Source: Hyphomicrobiales bacterium
GTDB lineage: Bacteria > Pseudomonadota > Alphaproteobacteria > Rhizobiales > Rhizobiaceae
Assembly (NCBI GenBank): GCA_900469345.1
Contig: UBWZ01000007.1
Coordinates: 62,001 to 126,000 of the forward strand
Direction: 5' to 3'
Length of the DNA stretch: 64,000 bases
Made by a program: the position numbers and the translations under genes. The notes beneath the pieces were generated by a model, which saw nothing but the letters and a program-made list of their open reading frames with translations, did not search any database and was not told the origin of the DNA. Every line of letters begins with the position of its first letter. The stretch's first letter is position 1. Positions 34,058 through 43,473 of the stretch are shown here, in pieces.

Positions 34058-35257
34058 TCAGCGCAGGACCGCTCCGTCGCGTGCGACCAGTCGCCCTGCC
34101 TTGAACACACGGCGCTGCTTCGGAAAGGCCACCACCGCCTCGGGTATATGGGCCGCCGGGAGCGCCACGAAATCCGCCTTCATGCCGATCTCCAGGCCAT
34201 AGCCATCAAGGCGCAGGGCCTTGGCGCCCGCCGCGGTGACGATGTCGAAGCTCGTGGCCAGCTCCTCGTCCGTGTAGAAGCCCGAGCGGTAGCCGATGAT
34301 TTCCGCCCGGTGCAGCATGTCGCCGTCGCCGTAGGGCCACCAGGAATCGCGGATATTGTCGCTGCCGCTGAACACGGTGACACCTTCACGGCGCAGCAGT
34401 GCAACCGGCGGAAAATTGTGGTTGCCGGGCGCATTGGTCATGATCGACACGCCGCTGCGGGCAAGCGTCGCGGCCATCTTGCGCGCCGCATCCGCCCCCA
34501 GATCGCCCAGTCCGTAGGCATGGCTGACCGCCACGTGTCCCTGCATGCCGAGCGCCACCGTGCGGGCGCAGATTTCCTCGATCGTGAAGGCGCCCATGCT
34601 GCCGGCTTCATGCAGATGGATGTCGACATCGACGCCCCGTTTCTCGGCCACGGCAAACACGACGTCCAGATGGCCGGTCACGTCGCGGTCGAAGCTTGCC
34701 GGGTCGAGGCCACCGACGAGATCGGCGCCAAGCCCGATCGCTGCGTTTAGAAGATCCGGCGTGCCCGGGCTTTTAAGGATGCCGCTCTGCGGAAAGGCAA
34801 CCAGCTGGATGTCGATCATCCCGACATACTCCTCCCGAACGGCAAGAATGGTCTCCAGCGATGCGAGCCCGACCGAGCCATCCACCATGACATGGCTGCG
34901 CATCTGCAGGGAACCATGGGCGATGCAAAGGTCGAGCTGCTTGCGGGCGCGCTCCGCCATCGGCTCGGCGGCCGCCATGTTTTCGGCCTGGAAGGCGACC
35001 CGCTCATGAACGTCGAAGCCATTGGTACAGGGACGGTGCGGCACCCACTTGCCGCCGTAAAAGCTCGTATCGAGATGGATGTGACCTTCGACAAAGCTTG
35101 GAACGACAAGGTCGCCGCAGAGATCGACGACAGCAGTGCCCATTCCATGTGAGGAAACCGGCCGGATATCGGTGATCCGCCCATCGTCCACATGAATGTC
35201 CTGCAAGTGACCATCCGCCAGTCTCGCATTGGTAAACACCGTCTGCATCGTCGTCAT
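34058..35257 (-). CDS. Cytosine deaminase-like amidohydrolase
   Basis: A 399-residue metal-dependent hydrolase. The N-terminal small beta domain leads to the metal motif FVEGHIHLD. Later ligands are in DIHLHEAG and VSHAYGLG, and a SGSDNIRDSWWPYGDGDML segment closely resembles the active-site loop of cytosine deaminase CodA. Substrate is a cyclic amide or amidine, not necessarily cytosine. ATG 35257 is used; a TTG lies one codon upstream. It is divergent from the GGT-like gene, and a second amidohydrolase is 1.8 kb away. Confidence 0.85.
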   Translation of the reverse strand: MTTMQTVFTNARLADGHLQDIHVDDGRITDIRPVSSHGMGTAVVDLCGDLVVPSFVEGHIHLDTSFYGGKWVPHRPCTNGFDVHERVAFQAENMAAAEPMAERARKQLDLCIAHGSLQMRSHVMVDGSVGLASLETILAVREEYVGMIDIQLVAFPQSGILKSPGTPDLLNAAIGLGADLVGGLDPASFDRDVTGHLDVVFAVAEKRGVDVDIHLHEAGSMGAFTIEEICARTVALGMQGHVAVSHAYGLGDLGADAARKMAATLARSGVSIMTNAPGNHNFPPVALLRREGVTVFSGSDNIRDSWWPYGDGDMLHRAEIIGYRSGFYTDEELATSFDIVTAAGAKALRLDGYGLEIGMKADFVALPAAHIPEAVVAFPKQRRVFKAGRLVARDGAVLR

Positions 35258-35458
35258 CAATCTGCTCGTCCCTTTGCTGCAAGGCCGCGTGATGTCGAAG
35301 CAGCCTCTGTCCCGTTCGCGCCGTAGTGACGGCTGGTCATTGCCAAACTAACCCTGCTTCGTGCTGCTTTTCCAGCCAAGTATCGCTTGCGCCTTGATAT
35401 TATGCATTTTCTGCTGCTACCCCCTTTGCAAGGGCAAACCGGGACGAAGGGGCAAAGC

Positions 35459-37042
35459 GTGCCGCAGGGCAATATCACGCAGCAGACGGCGAAGGCGGCA
35501 GCACGTTCCCGCGGGGGAATGGTAACGACGCCGCATCAGGCGGCAAGCGCAGCAGGTGCAAAGGTGCTGCGCCGCGGTGGCACCGCGATCGAAGCGGTCA
35601 TTGCCGCGGGCGCGGCGCTTTCCGTCCTCTATCCGCATTTCTGCGGCCTCGGCGGAGACGCCATATGGCTGGTGGCCGACCAGGCCGGCGGGCGCGATAC
35701 GATCATGGGGATCGGGCAGGCGGCCGCAGACCTCCCGAGGCTCGACGTCATCCCGGAGCGGGGGCCGCTGTCGGCGCTCACCACCGCGGCACTGGTCGAC
35801 AGCTGGGGTGTCGCCCTCGACTATTCGCGGGATCGCTGGAACGGCGCAGAGAACCTTGAGACACTTCTCGAGGACGCAATCGAACTTGCGGCCGAAGGCT
35901 TTCCGGTGAGCCAGTCCCAGGCCTATTGGCACGCCTATCGTCGCGGCGACATCGACAGCTGGACGAGCATGGCGGAAACCTTCGTCGCCCATGGGCATCA
36001 GAGACAGCCGGCGCTTGCCGAAACGCTCAGGCACATTGCCCTCCGTGGTTCGCGCGAGTTCTACGAAGGAAAGCTTGCCCGCTCGCTGGCCGCATCACTC
36101 GAGGCCGCGGGCAGCCCGATCCGCCTCACGGATCTCGAGCGCACCAGGGCCCGCGTCGTCGCGCCACTGTCGCTGCGCTACCGGGATGCGGAGCTTCTGG
36201 CGCCGCCGCCACCCTGCCAGGGTATAACGACGCTGGCGATCATGGGAATTCTGCAGGCCTTCGACATGCAAGCAGTCGATCCGGCATCGGCCGACTTCTT
36301 CCATCTATGTGTCGAGGCCGTCAAACAGGCGTTTCTCGGCCGCGGAGAGATCGCCGACCCGGAACACGTGGCGCAATATTGTGCCGACTGGCTGGCGCAG
36401 CCGCATCTTGCGGCGAAATCCGCGGCCATCGATCCGATCAAGGCCATGCCCTGGCCGGCACGCTTCCAGGCGGGCGACACCGCCTATCTGGCCGCCGTCG
36501 ACGGCGAGGGCCGCACTGCAAGCGTCCTGCAGAGCATCTATTACGACTGGGGCAGCGGCGTGCTGCTGCCAGAGACCGGCATTCTGTGGCAGAACCGCGG
36601 CGCGGCGTTCAGCATGGATCCGGGGAGCCCCAACCTGCCTGCTCCGGGAAAGCGACCCTTCTACACGCTCAACCCCGGCATGGCGCTGCGGGATGGCAAG
36701 CCGTGGCTGCTCTACGGGACCCAGGGCGCCGACGGACAGCCGCAAACGCTGAGCGTCCTTCTCAGCCGGCTGATCGACTTCGACTTTGGCCCGCTCCAGG
36801 CGCTTGCGGCTCCGCGTTTCCTGCTCGGCCGAACTTTTTCCGACACCAGGGACAATCTCAAGATCGAGGAGACGGTCGGGCCCGAGGTGCTGGATGAACT
36901 ACGCGCCCGCGGTCACGAAGCCGTCGCACTGCCGGGGCTGAGCCCGCTGGCGGGGCAGGCAGGGATCATCCGGATCGGCTCGGATGGCTGGATCGAAGGC
37001 GCCCACGACCCCCGCAGCGATGGCTGCGCGGTCGCAGTCTAA
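35459..37042 (+). CDS. Gamma-glutamyltransferase family protein
   Basis: A 527-residue Ntn-hydrolase of the gamma-glutamyltransferase/acylase family. Typical segments are MVTTPHQAASAAG, the YPHFCGLGGDA loop, the probable autoprocessing threonine in GDTAYLAAVDGEG, and GSGVLLPETGILWQNRG. It has no signal peptide, so it should work in the cytoplasm and may hydrolyse a gamma-glutamylated amine or other amide. GTG 35459 is chosen to give the usual ~20 residues before the first core strand; ATG 35402 and a start at 35387 are possible. The stop is 11 bp from the next amidohydrolase, so they are co-transcribed. Confidence 0.82.
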   Translation: MPQGNITQQTAKAAARSRGGMVTTPHQAASAAGAKVLRRGGTAIEAVIAAGAALSVLYPHFCGLGGDAIWLVADQAGGRDTIMGIGQAAADLPRLDVIPERGPLSALTTAALVDSWGVALDYSRDRWNGAENLETLLEDAIELAAEGFPVSQSQAYWHAYRRGDIDSWTSMAETFVAHGHQRQPALAETLRHIALRGSREFYEGKLARSLAASLEAAGSPIRLTDLERTRARVVAPLSLRYRDAELLAPPPPCQGITTLAIMGILQAFDMQAVDPASADFFHLCVEAVKQAFLGRGEIADPEHVAQYCADWLAQPHLAAKSAAIDPIKAMPWPARFQAGDTAYLAAVDGEGRTASVLQSIYYDWGSGVLLPETGILWQNRGAAFSMDPGSPNLPAPGKRPFYTLNPGMALRDGKPWLLYGTQGADGQPQTLSVLLSRLIDFDFGPLQALAAPRFLLGRTFSDTRDNLKIEETVGPEVLDELRARGHEAVALPGLSPLAGQAGIIRIGSDGWIEGAHDPRSDGCAVAV

Positions 37043-37053
37043 GGGCGCAAACG

Positions 37054-38301
37054 ATGAAAGCACAGCTTGTCCTTCGCAACGCTCGGCTCCTGCAGCATCA
37101 AGGCCCTGTCGACATCGTGGTGCGCAACGGGCTGATCGAAGAGATCGGACCGGGCATTCGCTGTGACGCGGTCGACGACGAAGACCTGGAGGGAAAGTTC
37201 GTCTTTCCGGGCTTTGTCGACAGTCATATCCATCTCGACAAAGCCTGCATCCTCGATCGTTGCTCGATCTGTGCCGGAACGCTGGAAGAGGCCGTTCGCG
37301 AGACGGCCAAGGCAAAGGCGGGCTTCAGCGAGGACGACGTGTTCGCGCGCGCATCGTCGGTGGTCCGCCAGGCGATCCTGCATGGCACCAACCGCATGAG
37401 AACCTTCGTCGAGATCGATCCACGCGCGGGGATGCGCTCGTTCGAGGCCATCAAGCGGGTCCGGGACCGCTTCGCCTTTGCGATCGACATCCAGATCTGC
37501 GCCTTTGCCCAGGAGGGGCTGACCCAGGAACCGGAAACCGAGGCCATGCTCGACCTCGCCCTGTCCTCGGGTGCCGATCTCGTCGGAGGGTGTCCCTATA
37601 CCGACCCGGATCCGCAAGCGCATGTCGCACGGATCTTCGCGCTGGCAAGAAAACATGACGTCGACGTCGACTTTCACCTGGATTTTAGCCTCGACCCGAG
37701 CCGAACCGATCTGCCGGCCGTCATCGAGGCCACCCGGGCACACGGTTATGCCGGGCGGGTGACGATCGGCCATGTGACCAATCTCTCCGCACTCGAACCG
37801 CAGGCAAGGGCGGTGATCGGCCGGACATTGGCCGAGGCGGGCATCGCGCTCACGGTGCTTCCCGCAACCGACCTGTTCCTGATGGGACGCGGGCAGGCGT
37901 TCAACGTGCCGCGGGGAATTGCGCCCGCCCATCTTCTGGCCGCGGACGGCGTTGCCACCGCGATCGCCTCCAACAACATTTTGAACCCGTTCACGCCCCT
38001 CGGCGACGCAGCCCTTGTGCGCATGGCCAACCTCTACGCCAATGTCATGCAACTCGGCCGTGATGCCGAGATCGACCAGGTGTTCGACATGGTCAGCCGG
38101 AACCCCGCCGAGATCATGCGGATCGTTTACGGGCTGAGGGTGGGTGGCCCGGCCGACATGGTTGTGCTCGATGCCGACGATCCGCGCAGCGCCGTCCGCA
38201 CGTCGGCATTGGCCCTTGGCGGATGGAAAGCCGGCCGCAAGACCTTCAGCCGCCCACGTGCCCGTCTGTTCGACGACCCCGCCAGCGGCCTCGAAGGTTA
38301 A
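37054..38301 (+). CDS. Amidohydrolase, cytosine deaminase-like (second copy)
   Basis: A 415-residue TIM-barrel amidohydrolase with FPGFVDSHIHLDKAC as first metal site, DVDFHLDFS and TIGHVTNLSALEP as later ligands. Where the paralogue at 34058 has SGSDNIRD this protein has IASNNILNPFTPLGD: the position of the catalytic metal Asp appears to be Asn, so chemistry or metal use may differ. It forms an operon with the GGT-like gene and overlaps the end of the opposing agmatinase gene by 4 bp. Confidence 0.83.
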   Translation: MKAQLVLRNARLLQHQGPVDIVVRNGLIEEIGPGIRCDAVDDEDLEGKFVFPGFVDSHIHLDKACILDRCSICAGTLEEAVRETAKAKAGFSEDDVFARASSVVRQAILHGTNRMRTFVEIDPRAGMRSFEAIKRVRDRFAFAIDIQICAFAQEGLTQEPETEAMLDLALSSGADLVGGCPYTDPDPQAHVARIFALARKHDVDVDFHLDFSLDPSRTDLPAVIEATRAHGYAGRVTIGHVTNLSALEPQARAVIGRTLAEAGIALTVLPATDLFLMGRGQAFNVPRGIAPAHLLAADGVATAIASNNILNPFTPLGDAALVRMANLYANVMQLGRDAEIDQVFDMVSRNPAEIMRIVYGLRVGGPADMVVLDADDPRSAVRTSALALGGWKAGRKTFSRPRARLFDDPASGLEG

Positions 38302-39356
38302 GGGCGGCCGCGGATGGCGGGGCTGAAGACCATCAGGCTCAGGATCTCGAAAAGGACCTGGGCGCCTGCATGGGCCGTATTGGTCGTCGCGTCATACTGC
38401 GGCGCCACCTCTACCACATCGCCACCGACGATGTTGACGCCCTTCAGTCCGCGGATGAGTTCCAGCACTTCGCGGGTGGTCAGCCCGCCGATCTCCGGCG
38501 TGCCGGTGCCGGGCGCAAAGCTTGGGTCGAGGCTGTCGATATCGAAGGACAGATAGGTCGGGCCGTCGCCGACGATCGCCTTTGCCTTCTCGATGATGGC
38601 GGGCAGGCCAAGCCCGGTCACCTCTTCCGCATGCACCACGGTCATGCCGGACTCGTAGGAAAACTCCCAGAGATATTCCGCAGCACCCCGAATGCCGATC
38701 TGGATCGTGCGGGTCGGATCAAGCACCCCGTCGAGCACGGCATTGCGGAACGGTCCGCCATGGTGGAACTTGGTTTCGTCGAAAAAGCCGCTGGTGTCGC
38801 AATGGGCGTCGATATGGATCATGCCGACCGGCGCATGCTTGCCGACAGCCTTCAGGATCGGATGGGTGATCGAGTGATCGCCGCCGACCGAAAGCGGCAG
38901 CACGCCGGCATCGACGATCTGGTTGACGCGCTTCTCGATGTCGTCGTGGCTCATTTCCAGCCGGTAGCGGCTGCGAAAGGGCACGTCGCCAATGTCCGCG
39001 ACGTTCAGCTCATAGGTCGGCGCGCATTCGAGCACGTGATTGTAGGGACCGACCCGCTCGATGGTGCGGAGAGCGCGCGGCCCGAAGCGAGAGCCGGGGC
39101 GGTTGGTGACGCCGAGATCCATCGGCATGCCGATCAGGGCAACTTGAAGATCTCCGAAATCCGGGGTCTCCGCGTCCAGCGGACGATAGGGCGCATCAAG
39201 GAGGGTGGGGATCCCGGCATAGGGCGCAACGCGGGTACCGGCCTTGTTGAAGATCTTTTCGCCCACCCGCTTGAACTTCGGATCGAAGATCTCGCCACCA
39301 CCGCTATTGGCGTATTTGTCGCGCAGCGCCGCCAGCGTCTTTGCATCGAATGCCAT
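38298..39356 (-). CDS. Agmatinase-family ureohydrolase
   Basis: A 352-residue arginase-fold enzyme. The binuclear manganese ligands are visible in GGDHSITHP, IHIDAHCDTSG and SFDIDSLDPSFAPGTGTPE. The family releases urea from agmatine, guanidinobutyrate or related guanidino compounds. The protein is longer than E. coli SpeB (about 306) because of an N-terminal extension, common in rhizobial copies. With the neighbouring amidohydrolases and GGT-like enzyme it suggests a nitrogen-salvage locus for amine or guanidine compounds. Exact substrate open. Confidence 0.9.
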   Translation of the reverse strand: MAFDAKTLAALRDKYANSGGGEIFDPKFKRVGEKIFNKAGTRVAPYAGIPTLLDAPYRPLDAETPDFGDLQVALIGMPMDLGVTNRPGSRFGPRALRTIERVGPYNHVLECAPTYELNVADIGDVPFRSRYRLEMSHDDIEKRVNQIVDAGVLPLSVGGDHSITHPILKAVGKHAPVGMIHIDAHCDTSGFFDETKFHHGGPFRNAVLDGVLDPTRTIQIGIRGAAEYLWEFSYESGMTVVHAEEVTGLGLPAIIEKAKAIVGDGPTYLSFDIDSLDPSFAPGTGTPEIGGLTTREVLELIRGLKGVNIVGGDVVEVAPQYDATTNTAHAGAQVLFEILSLMVFSPAIRGRP

Positions 39357-39420
39357 ATCTGCCTCGTCTCTTTCCGTCAGGCCGAAGAAAAGCCTCCCGC
39401 GCCCGCGAGGAGAGGGGAGC

Positions 39421-39438
39421 CGCCCGCATTAGCGGGCG
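39421..39438 (-). terminator. Hairpin downstream of dgoA
   Basis: CGCCCGC-ATTA-GCGGGCG forms a perfect 7-bp stem about 50 bases after the dgoA stop in the direction of dgo transcription. There is no T-run, so termination is likely but not certain. Confidence 0.4.
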
Positions 39439-39486
39439 ATTCGGCATCGAGTGCAACACGGTAGGTAAGGGGGAGGCGATCGCCGC

Positions 39487-40110
39487 TCAGGCGTTGCGCA
39501 GGGCTTCGATGAACTCGCGGGCCTTCACCGCCACGGCCGCTGCGTCCATGCCCGGCTTGTAGAGCGAGCCGCCGATGCCGAAACCGGCCGTCCCGGCATC
39601 GAGATAGGGTCGCATGTTATCAGGCGTCACGCCGCCTACAGCAAGGACCGGCACGTGCTTCGGCAGTACGGCCTTCCAGGCCTTGATCACATGCGGCGGA
39701 ATGCCTTCGGCCGGAAACGCCTTGATGCCGGAGGCGCCTGCCTCGATGGCGGCAAAGGCCTCGGTCGGGGTTGCGACGCCGGGAAGGCTGACCATGCCGG
39801 CTGCCTTCGACGCCCGGATCACCTCTGGGTTGGCATTGGGCGAGACGATCAGCTTGGCGCCGGTGGCGGCGACATCCGAGACCTGCGCGGTCGTCAGAAC
39901 CGTGCCGGCACCGATCAGGGCGCGGTCACCGAAGCGCTTGACCAGTGCCTCGATGCTTTTCAGCGGATCGGGCGAGTTGAGCGGCACCTCGATGAAGCGC
40001 CAGCCTGCTTCCACCAGCACCTCGCAGATCGGCTCCGCCTCCTCCGGCTTGATGCCGCGCAGGATAGCGACCAGACTGCATTCCTTCAGTGTTTCGTGAA
40101 AATCCATCAT
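39487..40110 (-). CDS. dgoA: 2-dehydro-3-deoxy-6-phosphogalactonate aldolase
   Basis: A 207-residue class I aldolase of the KDPG/KDPGal family. VAILRGIKPEEA holds the active-site Arg, FIEVPLNSPDP is the form seen in the galactonate enzyme, GTVLT follows, and the Schiff-base Lys is in GIKAFPAEGI. It splits 2-dehydro-3-deoxy-6-phosphogalactonate into pyruvate and glyceraldehyde 3-phosphate in D-galactonate (De Ley-Doudoroff) breakdown. ATG 40110 follows AAGGAG. The kinase for the preceding step ends 11 bp upstream. Confidence 0.93.
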   Translation of the reverse strand: MMDFHETLKECSLVAILRGIKPEEAEPICEVLVEAGWRFIEVPLNSPDPLKSIEALVKRFGDRALIGAGTVLTTAQVSDVAATGAKLIVSPNANPEVIRASKAAGMVSLPGVATPTEAFAAIEAGASGIKAFPAEGIPPHVIKAWKAVLPKHVPVLAVGGVTPDNMRPYLDAGTAGFGIGGSLYKPGMDAAAVAVKAREFIEALRNA

Positions 40111-40121
40111 CAAATGCTCCT

Positions 40122-41054
40122 TCAAGCCGATACCGAATGGCCGGCGATCATCAGCACGCCGCGCTTGGCTGCGTCACCGGGTGTAGCTTCGACGCCAAGG
40201 CCAAACAGGGGTGCGATGCGGCTGTAGCGGCTGTTCAAGACGTTGTTGCCGACAATACCGACCGTGTCGCCGGACTTCAGCCAGCCGGCGGCGCGGGCCT
40301 GGCGGAACTCGGATCCGATCACCAGCCCGGACACGTAATCCATGACGTCGCCCGGCGCCAGTTCCCCGGCAAAGATGCCGGTGCGGGCGCTGAAGATCGC
40401 CGAGAAGAAGGCGTCGGCAGCCCGATCGCCACTGGCCGCGAATTCGGCGCCGCGGTCGAAAGCCGCCCATACGGGCTCGGCGCCGGGCTGCAGCTCCTGC
40501 GCCTTGGCGATAAAGGAATGCTTGGTAAGCAGCGAAAAGATCTCGCCGGTCGCATAGGTCTGGAAACCGGTGATGCGACCGCCTTCGACGCGCGCCCATT
40601 TGCTATGGGTGCCCGGCAGGACGAGCGTGCGGTCGCGGTCCGTGCCGCAACCGATGATCTGGGTTTCCTCGCCGCGCATGACATCGGGAAAGGGCTTGGC
40701 CGCAGGATCGCGCATGCCGGGCAGGAAAGTGATGGCTGCGCCGTTGGCAAGCGTCAGATGACGGGCGCCGGCGGCAAGCTCCTCGGCACCGGCCGGTGCA
40801 TCCACGTAAGCGACCTCGATCCAGCCGTTGCGGCTGGTGATCATGCCGCTGGCAAAGACGGGGAGGGGCCCGTGGGCGGCAAACCAGTCACCGACCGCCT
40901 GCATGAGCGCCTCTTCGAACGCGCCGTCCTTGACGAACTGGATGCCGCCGCTCTGGGTCTCGCGGCTGTCGAGTGTCTCGCCCGATTCCGAGACCAGGGC
41001 GGCGCGAAGCGAACTCGTTCCCCAGTCGAGGATGATGGAGGCAGGGGTCTGCAT
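40122..41054 (-). CDS. dgoK: 2-dehydro-3-deoxygalactonokinase
   Basis: A 310-residue DgoK-family kinase with the N-terminal phosphate-binding segment IILDWGTSSLRAAL, LPVFASGMITSRNGW, and VLPGTHSKWA. It phosphorylates 2-dehydro-3-deoxy-D-galactonate at C6 for the aldolase encoded next. GGAGG lies before the start. The galactonate dehydratase and transporter are not in the window, so the pathway must be completed elsewhere. Confidence 0.93.
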   Translation of the reverse strand: MQTPASIILDWGTSSLRAALVSESGETLDSRETQSGGIQFVKDGAFEEALMQAVGDWFAAHGPLPVFASGMITSRNGWIEVAYVDAPAGAEELAAGARHLTLANGAAITFLPGMRDPAAKPFPDVMRGEETQIIGCGTDRDRTLVLPGTHSKWARVEGGRITGFQTYATGEIFSLLTKHSFIAKAQELQPGAEPVWAAFDRGAEFAASGDRAADAFFSAIFSARTGIFAGELAPGDVMDYVSGLVIGSEFRQARAAGWLKSGDTVGIVGNNVLNSRYSRIAPLFGLGVEATPGDAAKRGVLMIAGHSVSA

Positions 41055-41167
41055 GGAAAATGATCCTCCGGAAGAATGCTGCGCCCCTCGATAACGGTGC
41101 TCAACTCTTCTGTCGAGGGGCTATGCGCCGCGGCCTGACGTCCATATGGGGTCCTGGCTGCCGGCTT

Positions 41168-41980
41168 TCAAAACCAGCGGTGGAAATGCTGCAGCGGCCC
41201 ATGCCCGGACCCGACATCCAGACGGTCCGCCGCGGCAATGGCGGCCGCCACATAGCGCTTGGCGCTGGCCACCGCCGCGGCAGGAGCTGCACCCTTGGCG
41301 AGTTCCGCGGCGATCGCGCTTGACAGCGTGCAACCCGTGCCATGCGTGTTTTGCGTCGGGGTGCGCACGCCTTCGAACCAGTGGCAGCCATCCGCATCGG
41401 CCAGCACGTCCGGGCTGTCGGCGCCATCCAGATGCCCGCCCTTGACCAGCACCGCTCCGACGCCAAGGCCCCGCAAGGCGATCGCCTGGGCGGCCATCCC
41501 GTCGCGGCTGGTCGCAACGGGTTGGCCAAGCAGTGCCGCGGCCTCCGGCAGATTGGGGGTGACGAGGGTTGCAATCGGCATCAGACGGTCACGCAACACC
41601 GCTACGGCCTCATCCTTCAACAGCGGTGCGCCACCCTTGGCGATCATCACCGGGTCGAGCACAATCGGCACACGGCCCTTGAGCGGCTCGAGAGCGTCCG
41701 CCACCGCTTCTGCAATCCCGACCGTGGCGATCATGCCGATCTTGACCGCATCGACACGGATATCGGCAAAGACCGCTGCGATCTGGGCGCCGACAAAGGC
41801 GGGCGGCACGATCTCGACGCCGCTCACCCCTTGCGTGTTCTGGGCGGTGAGAGCGGTCAGCACGGCCATGCCAAAAGTGCCGCAGGCGGCAAAGGTCTTG
41901 AGGTCCGCCTGGATGCCGGCCCCGCCGGACGGGTCGGACCCCGCGATCGACAGAAGGTTGCGGATCACGGACCCGGTCAA
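41168..41980 (-). CDS. thiD: Hydroxymethylpyrimidine/phosphomethylpyrimidine kinase
   Basis: A 270-residue ribokinase-fold enzyme with the ThiD N-terminus NLLSIAGSDPSGGAGIQADLK, VLDPVMIAKGG, TPNLPEA and the anion-hole HGTGCTLSSAIA. It phosphorylates HMP and HMP-P for thiamin synthesis or salvage. TTG 41980 overlaps the thiE stop (TTGA); GTG 41968 is an alternative. It is last of the riboswitch-controlled thiM-thiE-thiD operon. Confidence 0.94.
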   Translation of the reverse strand: MTGSVIRNLLSIAGSDPSGGAGIQADLKTFAACGTFGMAVLTALTAQNTQGVSGVEIVPPAFVGAQIAAVFADIRVDAVKIGMIATVGIAEAVADALEPLKGRVPIVLDPVMIAKGGAPLLKDEAVAVLRDRLMPIATLVTPNLPEAAALLGQPVATSRDGMAAQAIALRGLGVGAVLVKGGHLDGADSPDVLADADGCHWFEGVRTPTQNTHGTGCTLSSAIAAELAKGAAPAAAVASAKRYVAAAIAAADRLDVGSGHGPLQHFHRWF

Positions 41981-42612
41981 CGACGGGCCCCTTCGATTTC
42001 AGCCGTCAGCCGCGCGGCCGCTGCCTGCACGTCCGCCTGTCCGCAGATAGCCGAGACCACCGCGACACCGGCAGCGCCGGCCGCCAGCGCCGCTGCGACG
42101 TGTTCGGCCTTCAGCCCGCCGATCGCGACGACCGGCACCGGCGAGAGGGCCGTCAGCCTTGCAAGTCCGTCAAATCCGATCGCCGGCGCGTGTTCCGGCT
42201 TCGTCAGGGTCGGAAAGACCGGGCCGATCCCCGCATAGTCGACGAGCGCCGCATCGGCGGCCCGCGCACCTTCGCCCGTCTCCACCGACAGACCGAGAAT
42301 GCGATCCGGTCCAATCCGGTTACGTACATCCCCGATCGCCATATCGTCCTGCCCGACATGCACGCCATCGGCGCCGATGGCGATTGCGGCTTCCACGTCG
42401 TCGTTGACGACCAGGGTTACGCCGGTACCTGCAAGCACCTGTTTCAGGGCAAGCCCGGTCTCGATCATGCGGGCTGTGTCCGCCTGTTTGTCGCGCAGCT
42501 GGACCATGGTGACGCCGCCGGCCACGGCCCGGCGTGTTGTCTCGACCATGCCGATTTCCTGGCAAAGGTCGGGATCGAGCACGAGATAAAGCGATAGGTC
42601 GAAGTGTTTCAC
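41977..42612 (-). CDS. thiE: Thiamine-phosphate synthase
   Basis: A 211-residue TIM-barrel enzyme with VTMVQLRDKQADT, NDDVEAAIAIGADGVHVGQDDM, GPVFPTLTKP and IGGLKAEHV. It joins HMP-PP with thiazole phosphate to give thiamine phosphate. GTG 42612 overlaps the thiM stop (GTGA), so translation is coupled. With ThiM and ThiD this is a salvage set; de novo genes such as thiC are absent here. Confidence 0.94.
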   Translation of the reverse strand: MKHFDLSLYLVLDPDLCQEIGMVETTRRAVAGGVTMVQLRDKQADTARMIETGLALKQVLAGTGVTLVVNDDVEAAIAIGADGVHVGQDDMAIGDVRNRIGPDRILGLSVETGEGARAADAALVDYAGIGPVFPTLTKPEHAPAIGFDGLARLTALSPVPVVAIGGLKAEHVAAALAAGAAGVAVVSAICGQADVQAAAARLTAEIEGARR

Positions 42613-43415
42613 AGGGCTGAAATCCTTATCTGGGCGTCCAGTTCGGCGCCGGTCAGGTTGGCGAGCCGGTCGAGAAAAAGCGGCGAGAAGGAGCCTGGCC
42701 CCTTTGCGGTTCTGGCCGCGTCTTCGCCGGCCGCGGCAAACACGGCAAGCGCTGCAACGGCTGCGTCCATCGGTGCAGACGGGCGGACGGCGGCAAAGGC
42801 GCCGACAAGGCAGGTCAGTGAACATCCGAGAGCCGTGATCTTGGGCATCGTCTCCGAACCACCGCTGATCCGGACGCCCCGGCTTCCGTCAGTCACGAAA
42901 TCGACCTCACCGGTGACAGCCACGACGCAGGCCAGCCTCTGCGCCAGCGCCATGGCAGAACCCTCCGCCGCTTGAGTCGAATCGCCGCTGTCGACGCCCT
43001 GGCCGCGGGCCTGCGTGCCGGCCAGCGCCAGGATTTCCGAGGCGTTGCCGCGGATGATGGTGGGGCTGAGCTCCAGAAGTTCAGCGGTGACCTGTCGGCG
43101 AAAGCTGGTCGCGTAATGAGCGACGGGGTCGAGCACCCACGGCTTGCCGGCCGCATTGGCTGCCGCCGCGGCTGCCTTCATGCCGCCGATCCAGGAGTCG
43201 GACAGGGTGCCGATGTTGATCGTGACCGAACCCGCGATGGCGGCAAATTCGCCTGCCTCCTCCACGGCGCTGACCATGGCGGGCGAGGCCCCTGCCGCCA
43301 GCATCACGTTAGCGGCAATGTTCATCGCCACGTAGTTGGTAATGCACTGGACGAGCGGGTTGGCCCGCCGCATCGCATCCAGCAACTGTCCGGGAGTTTC
43401 GGTCTGCGCGTTCAT
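42609..43415 (-). CDS. thiM: Hydroxyethylthiazole kinase
   Basis: A 268-residue ThiM with NPLVQCITNYVAMNIAANVMLA, the catalytic Cys-containing region ITALGCSLT, and GNASEILAL. It phosphorylates salvaged hydroxyethylthiazole. The start follows GAGAGGGG, which lies in a short hairpin below the TPP riboswitch, so translation initiation is probably the controlled step for the operon. Confidence 0.94.
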   Translation of the reverse strand: MNAQTETPGQLLDAMRRANPLVQCITNYVAMNIAANVMLAAGASPAMVSAVEEAGEFAAIAGSVTINIGTLSDSWIGGMKAAAAAANAAGKPWVLDPVAHYATSFRRQVTAELLELSPTIIRGNASEILALAGTQARGQGVDSGDSTQAAEGSAMALAQRLACVVAVTGEVDFVTDGSRGVRISGGSETMPKITALGCSLTCLVGAFAAVRPSAPMDAAVAALAVFAAAGEDAARTAKGPGSFSPLFLDRLANLTGAELDAQIRISAL

Positions 43416-43419
43416 CTTT

Positions 43420-43436
43420 GCCCCTCTCGACGGGGC
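43420..43436 (-). promoter_or_regulatory. Hairpin sequestering the thiM ribosome-binding site
   Basis: GCCCC and GGGGC (43420-43424, 43432-43436) enclose a 7-base loop and include the GAGAGGGG Shine-Dalgarno of thiM. This is the expected expression platform of a translation-controlling riboswitch. Other pairings with the aptamer are possible. Confidence 0.5.
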
Positions 43437-43473
43437 AGGCGCAAAGGCACTTTTCCAACGGGAACTGCCTGAA

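Noticed and set aside
41083..41121. Inverted repeat GCCCCTCGA/TCGAGGGGC between thiD and dgoK as a terminator
   Set aside because: The loop is 21 bases and no T-run follows in either direction. Too weak to call.
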